NCBI GenBank assembly: GCA_023401925.1
Contig: JAEXDA010000049.1
Location: 62,001 to 126,000 of the forward strand
Source: Bacillota bacterium
GTDB taxonomy: Bacteria > Bacillota > UBA4882 > UBA8346
Reading direction: 5' to 3'
Length of the DNA: 64,000 bases
Below, in pieces: positions 60,893 through 64,000 of this stretch (the first letter of the stretch is position 1; each line of letters starts with the position of its first letter). The notes beneath the pieces were generated by a model, which had not been told where the DNA came from, did not search any database, and was given only the letters and a program-made list of their open reading frames with translations. The translations under genes and the position numbers were made by a program.

Positions 60893-62011
60893 ATGAAAAA
60901 ACATTTTCAAAACCCAAGCTACTCTCATGGAATTCACCTGGTTAATCAATTCGTGGCGCAAACCTTCCCGCAAGTGAAGAAGGAATTAGCCCACTGGACT
61001 ACCTTTGCCGAAAAAATTCCCGATCCGGAACTTCGCTATCAGGCATTGGCCAGTATAAAATCCAAGCAATTTCATGCACTGGGCGGCGCCGTTTACTCAC
61101 TGTATCCGGGAGTGCCCGAATCCGAAAACATGGTAAGTTTCATTGTCGCTTTTCAGACCATCAGCGATTATCTGGATAATCTCTGCGACCGGGCCGGTAT
61201 CGAGGATGAAAAATCCTTTCGTCAACTGCACCTGGCCCTCTCCGATGCCGCTGATCCCGGAGAAGAACTGCACGATTACTACCGGTATTACCCCTATCAA
61301 AACGATCTGGATTATTTGGGACTATTGGTAAGGGAATGCCGGACCCAGCTATCGAAATCGCCCGCGTTCCGATTGATTATCCCCAGCCTGAAACATCAGA
61401 TCAAATTATATACCGATTTACAATCTTTGAAACATCTCGATAAAACCGTTAGGGAAAATAAACTGCAACAGTGGGCGCTCACGTATCAAGAGCAATATCC
61501 GGCTATTACCTGGTGGGAATTTTCGGCAGCCACCGGATCAACATTGGGAATTTTCCTGCTAGCGGCGGTTGTAGCTGCGGCTGTGGCACCATTCGGAGCC
61601 AAATCCGGAGCCTCTGAAGATTCCCTCAGCCAAGCAGCAATCCTTCGGATGGAATCGGCTTATTTCCCCTGGATCGATGGTTTGCACATTTTATTGGATT
61701 ACTTTATCGATGCCCAGGAAGACCGGACCATGGGTGATTTAAATTTTACCGGTTACTACCAAAACAAAAGGGAATGCCAAGAGCGGCTATCCCTATTCAT
61801 TGGAGAATCCCTGAAAAGCTCTTCCGGGCTTCCTTTTCCCAAATTTCATCAAACCGTTATCATCGGTTTACTGGCGATGTATCTTTCCGATCCCAAGGCC
61901 CTCACCGGCGAGACCCGGGAGATCTCCCGCTCGCTGTTGCAAGCCGGGGGTCCTAAGGCTTGGTTTTATTACCGGTGTTGCCGCTTCCTCCGGTTCATCA
62001 AAAAGTTATAA
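60893..62011 (+). CDS. DUF2600 family protein, YtpB-type tetraprenyl-beta-curcumene synthase
   Basis: The 372-residue protein matches the YtpB family, which cyclises tetraprenyl diphosphate to a sesquarterpene. Its family features are FHALGGAVYSLYPGVPE, FIVAFQTISDYLDNLCDRAG with an aspartate-rich pair, and SAYFPWIDGLHILLDYFIDA. The last two resemble terpene synthase metal sites. A short hydrophobic, alanine-rich stretch (FLLAAVVAAAVAPFG) lies mid-protein. I take ATG 60893, since GGAATGATT precedes it; an upstream ATG at 60863 is also possible. It is divergent from tyrS and has no visible partner gene. Sesquarterpenes are spore or membrane lipids in Bacillus. Confidence 0.8.
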   Translation: MKKHFQNPSYSHGIHLVNQFVAQTFPQVKKELAHWTTFAEKIPDPELRYQALASIKSKQFHALGGAVYSLYPGVPESENMVSFIVAFQTISDYLDNLCDRAGIEDEKSFRQLHLALSDAADPGEELHDYYRYYPYQNDLDYLGLLVRECRTQLSKSPAFRLIIPSLKHQIKLYTDLQSLKHLDKTVRENKLQQWALTYQEQYPAITWWEFSAATGSTLGIFLLAAVVAAAVAPFGAKSGASEDSLSQAAILRMESAYFPWIDGLHILLDYFIDAQEDRTMGDLNFTGYYQNKRECQERLSLFIGESLKSSSGLPFPKFHQTVIIGLLAMYLSDPKALTGETREISRSLLQAGGPKAWFYYRCCRFLRFIKKL

Positions 62012-62032
62012 GCGATTTCTATTCATCCGCTC

Positions 62033-63106
62033 TTACATCGTTGCGGTCACCTTATTCAGCCACCTGGGAGCATTGGGGTTAATTCCCCGGATGCGGGCCG
62101 TATGATACGCCAATAACTGACTGATGGTTGTAAAAACAAACGGCGAGAGCCATTCCTGACAACAGGGGGCTTTAATCACCCTTCGATTTGCCTCGCCTTC
62201 ACTCTCCTCCGGTTCAGATGAAAAAATTGTCATCTCGCCACCCTTGGCCGCTATATCATGGTCTAGCCAATCCAATCCCTGGTAACTGGGGCCGGAAGCT
62301 TTGAAAATGATGAAGGGAACTCCCGCTTGAGTCACTGCCAAAGGGCCATGTTGAAAATCGGCTCCTGAAAATGATTTAGCCCGGATGTATGCCGATTCCT
62401 GTAATTTTAAACCGGCTTCCAGAGCCACCGGATAATTATATCCCCGGGCTAAGATTACACATTCGTCCTTGGAAGCAAGCCAATGGGCAACCGTAATGAT
62501 CTGTTGTTCCATATCCAAGGCCTGGCGCACCAATTCGGGGATCTCTTCCAGTTCACCCTCAAGCCCTTCCGATCCGGTAAGGGCCAAAGCCAATCCGTAA
62601 AAAAGTATCATGGTACTGGAGAATGATTTAGTGGCTGCCACCGCTTTTTCGATACCGGCATGACATAGTAAGATGGTATTCAGTCCCAAACGGGTTAATT
62701 CGGAATCGCCCATATTGGTAATGCCGATGGTATAACCGGCCGAAGCCTTCACTTTATCCATAAACTCGATCACTTCGTTGGTCTTGCCGGACTGAGATAC
62801 CCCGATAACCAATGTTTTGGATAAATGAAGGGTAGCCTGATAAAGGTTGACAACAGAAGGAGCAGCCAAGGAAACCGGCAGTCCGGTCCGGGTCTCCAAT
62901 ATATATTTGCCCACAGTTGCCGCATTATCGGAACTTCCCCGGGCGACGACGAGTACATGATCGATTTCACCGCTGATAATCTTTGGGACAATCTCGCGTC
63001 TGATGAGGGCTAAACCGGCCTGATTCTTTTGAATGGCATTCTTTAAAACCTCCGGTTGTTCTCCAATCTCACTGCGCATTGTGGTCATATCCGTTTCCTG
63101 AAACAA
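62033..63106 (-). CDS. Double-SIS protein, glucosamine-6-phosphate deaminase/isomerase-like (GlmS C-terminal type)
   Basis: The 357-residue protein has two SIS domains. The first shows DHVLVVARGSSDNAA and IGVSQSGKTNEVIEFMDK, the second CVILARGYNYPVALEAGLKL and GADFQHGPLAV, as in GlmS without its glutaminase half. Family members are NagB-II deaminases or AgaS-like isomerases. The start is TTG 63106 after GGGGAGTG. ATG 63088 after AGGA is an alternative. It follows the NagB gene by 14 bases, so two different deaminase-type enzymes share one operon. Confidence 0.87.
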   Translation of the reverse strand: MFQETDMTTMRSEIGEQPEVLKNAIQKNQAGLALIRREIVPKIISGEIDHVLVVARGSSDNAATVGKYILETRTGLPVSLAAPSVVNLYQATLHLSKTLVIGVSQSGKTNEVIEFMDKVKASAGYTIGITNMGDSELTRLGLNTILLCHAGIEKAVAATKSFSSTMILFYGLALALTGSEGLEGELEEIPELVRQALDMEQQIITVAHWLASKDECVILARGYNYPVALEAGLKLQESAYIRAKSFSGADFQHGPLAVTQAGVPFIIFKASGPSYQGLDWLDHDIAAKGGEMTIFSSEPEESEGEANRRVIKAPCCQEWLSPFVFTTISQLLAYHTARIRGINPNAPRWLNKVTATM

Positions 63107-63120
63107 AATCGCTCACTCCC

Positions 63121-63867
63121 CTATGGATTATTCCTAAATTCTTTCGTAATCTCCGGACCGGCCGCTTCATCCATAAACAGATGACTGTCGAGATGGGATT
63201 TTAGTATGCTGGCCGGTAATTCTGCACTGATTTCACTATGGATTAATTTATTGATAATAGCCGCTTTTTTGGGGCCGCCGGCCATTAAAACAGCGGACCG
63301 GGATTGACGGATTTGGGCCAGGCCCAGGGTTATTCCCCTTGACAACTTTCGGGCTTGGGAAAAATACTTTTGTCCGACCTCACAGGTGACTTCCTCTAAA
63401 TCGACTCGATGGGCAAAACTTTGAAAAGAGGACCCCGGCTCATTAAAGCCCAAATGTCCATTAACGCCTATGCCCAGCAGCATCAAATCGATGGGTCCGT
63501 GATTTTCAACAAAAGAATTGATTTTATCGCATTCATGCTCCAAATCACCGGCAACTCCATTAAAAAAACAAATTCGTTCTTCCGGTATGCCCAGAGGCTT
63601 AAAAAGCTCTTGATCCAAAAGGTAGCGGCAGCTCCCCGGCTCGTTAGGATGGATTCCAACCCATTCATCCAGTCCTACAAAGCGGCATTCCTGAAAATCA
63701 ACTTGTTTTAACCTGGCTGCCTCTACCAGCAAGCGATAAACGGGAACCGGAGTATCGCCGCCGGCGAAACATAATAAACTGCGGGGATTTTCCCTAATAA
63801 AACCGATAATGTATTCACCGACCGCCGCAGCTAGCTCAGGTTCTTTGGGGTAGCAATGGATTTTCAT
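63121..63867 (-). CDS. nagB: Glucosamine-6-phosphate deaminase (NagB family)
   Basis: The 248-residue enzyme has the base in FVGLDEWVG (D67), GIGVNGHLGFNEPG with H138 and E143, and the sugar-phosphate loop CFAGGDTPVPVY. The E. coli D141 position is Asn136, as in many Gram-positive deaminases. It overlaps the upstream permease gene by four bases (ATGA), so it is translationally coupled to a sugar transporter. This copy keeps the canonical glutamate that the NagB-like protein at 5429 has lost. Confidence 0.88.
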   Translation of the reverse strand: MKIHCYPKEPELAAAVGEYIIGFIRENPRSLLCFAGGDTPVPVYRLLVEAARLKQVDFQECRFVGLDEWVGIHPNEPGSCRYLLDQELFKPLGIPEERICFFNGVAGDLEHECDKINSFVENHGPIDLMLLGIGVNGHLGFNEPGSSFQSFAHRVDLEEVTCEVGQKYFSQARKLSRGITLGLAQIRQSRSAVLMAGGPKKAAIINKLIHSEISAELPASILKSHLDSHLFMDEAAGPEITKEFRNNP

Positions 63868-64000
63868 TCTTTTACCCCTCCGGCGGTCATGCCTTGAACG
63901 ATATATTTTTGGAAAATAAACGTAATCAACAATGGAGGTAAGGCCGCAATAATCCCTCCAGTGGCGATCATCCCGTAATCGATGGTGTTTTTCCCGCTAA
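63864..64000 (-). CDS. Partial sugar ABC transporter permease, MalG type (C-terminus)
   Basis: The visible 45 codons read TIDYGMIATGGIIAALPPLL, then ITFIFQKYIVQGMTAGGVKE, the typical C-terminus of MalG-type permeases. The gene enters from the right edge and its TGA overlaps the nagB ATG. It shows that the NagB and SIS genes belong to an amino-sugar ABC operon. Confidence 0.85.
   Translation of the reverse strand, partial: SGKNTIDYGMIATGGIIAALPPLLITFIFQKYIVQGMTAGGVKE

Noticed and set aside
1..64000. CRISPR arrays, tRNA or rRNA genes, prophage or transposase genes
   Set aside because: I scanned the intergenic gaps and the translated frames and saw no spaced direct-repeat array, no tRNA-like cloverleaf with CCA context, no rRNA signature and no integrase or transposase motif.

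Overview
The window looks like a chromosomal stretch from a diderm, low-to-medium GC member of the Bacillota (Firmicutes). Firmicute markers are two Spo0E-like proteins, a UPF0309 SIS protein, a YtpB-type sesquarterpene synthase, a tyrosyl T-box leader, HPr with a regulatory serine, and strong AGGAGG-type ribosome sites. Signs of an outer membrane are an SLH-domain porin ending in phenylalanine (53039-54349) and a small signal-peptide beta-barrel-like protein (20238-20858). The gene content is that of a saccharolytic fermenter: two amino-sugar loci, two complete and one partial sugar ABC transporter, a beta-glucoside PTS, GH1 and GH2 glycosidases and a decayed cellulose-binding domain. The genus cannot be named from the sequence alone.

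Layout. 1-3.9 kb: partial ECF sigma factor, membrane GAF-GGDEF protein, MGDG-synthase-like glycosyltransferase, CBM2 relic. 4-11.6 kb (+): amino-sugar operon of ROK regulator, NagB-like, NagA, SIS protein, solute-binding protein and two permeases, behind a sigma-70 promoter at 4041. 12-14.2 kb (+): LysR regulator and MetE-like methyltransferase. 14.3-18.2 kb (-): response regulator, adenine deaminase, histidine kinase in one run. 18.4-20.2 kb: two abutting Spo0E genes and a scrambled XRE-regulator area with a frameshifted copy and a duplicated fragment. 20.2-22.9 kb: outer-membrane protein, class II fructose bisphosphatase, MITE-like repeat.

22.9-36.1 kb (-): a long catabolic run. It holds two paralogous solute-binding proteins, two permeases, a DapA-like aldolase, an iron alcohol dehydrogenase, a DUF1537 acid-sugar kinase, PdxA2, a FadR-type GntR regulator, RidA and two PLP sulfur-amino-acid lyases. 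36.3-40.6 kb (-): a UbiD/UbiX-type non-oxidative decarboxylase cluster with the small BsdD/VdcD-like subunit, an LpdD-like flavin chaperone and an SLC13-type anion transporter, with a divergent LysR gene at 41 kb. 41.9 kb: IPP isomerase.

42.5-58.3 kb: a self-contained sigma-54/PTS module. It carries RpoN, a HAD phosphatase, enzyme I, HPr, 6-phospho-beta-glucosidase, a GH2 enzyme, EIIC, two EIIB, an SLH porin, EIIA, and a divergent LevR-type activator with PRD domains. Three -24/-12 sites (52499, 54473, 55386) point at EIIC, the porin and EIIA. The inferred logic is that beta-glucosides cross the outer membrane through the porin, are phosphorylated by the PTS, are split by GH1/GH2, and induce through LevR and RpoN. 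58.4-64 kb: NUDIX hydrolase overlapping a relic of a second enzyme I gene, tyrS behind a T-box, YtpB homologue, then a second amino-sugar operon (permease, NagB, double-SIS protein) running off the right edge.

I saw no tRNA, rRNA, CRISPR array, transposase or prophage.
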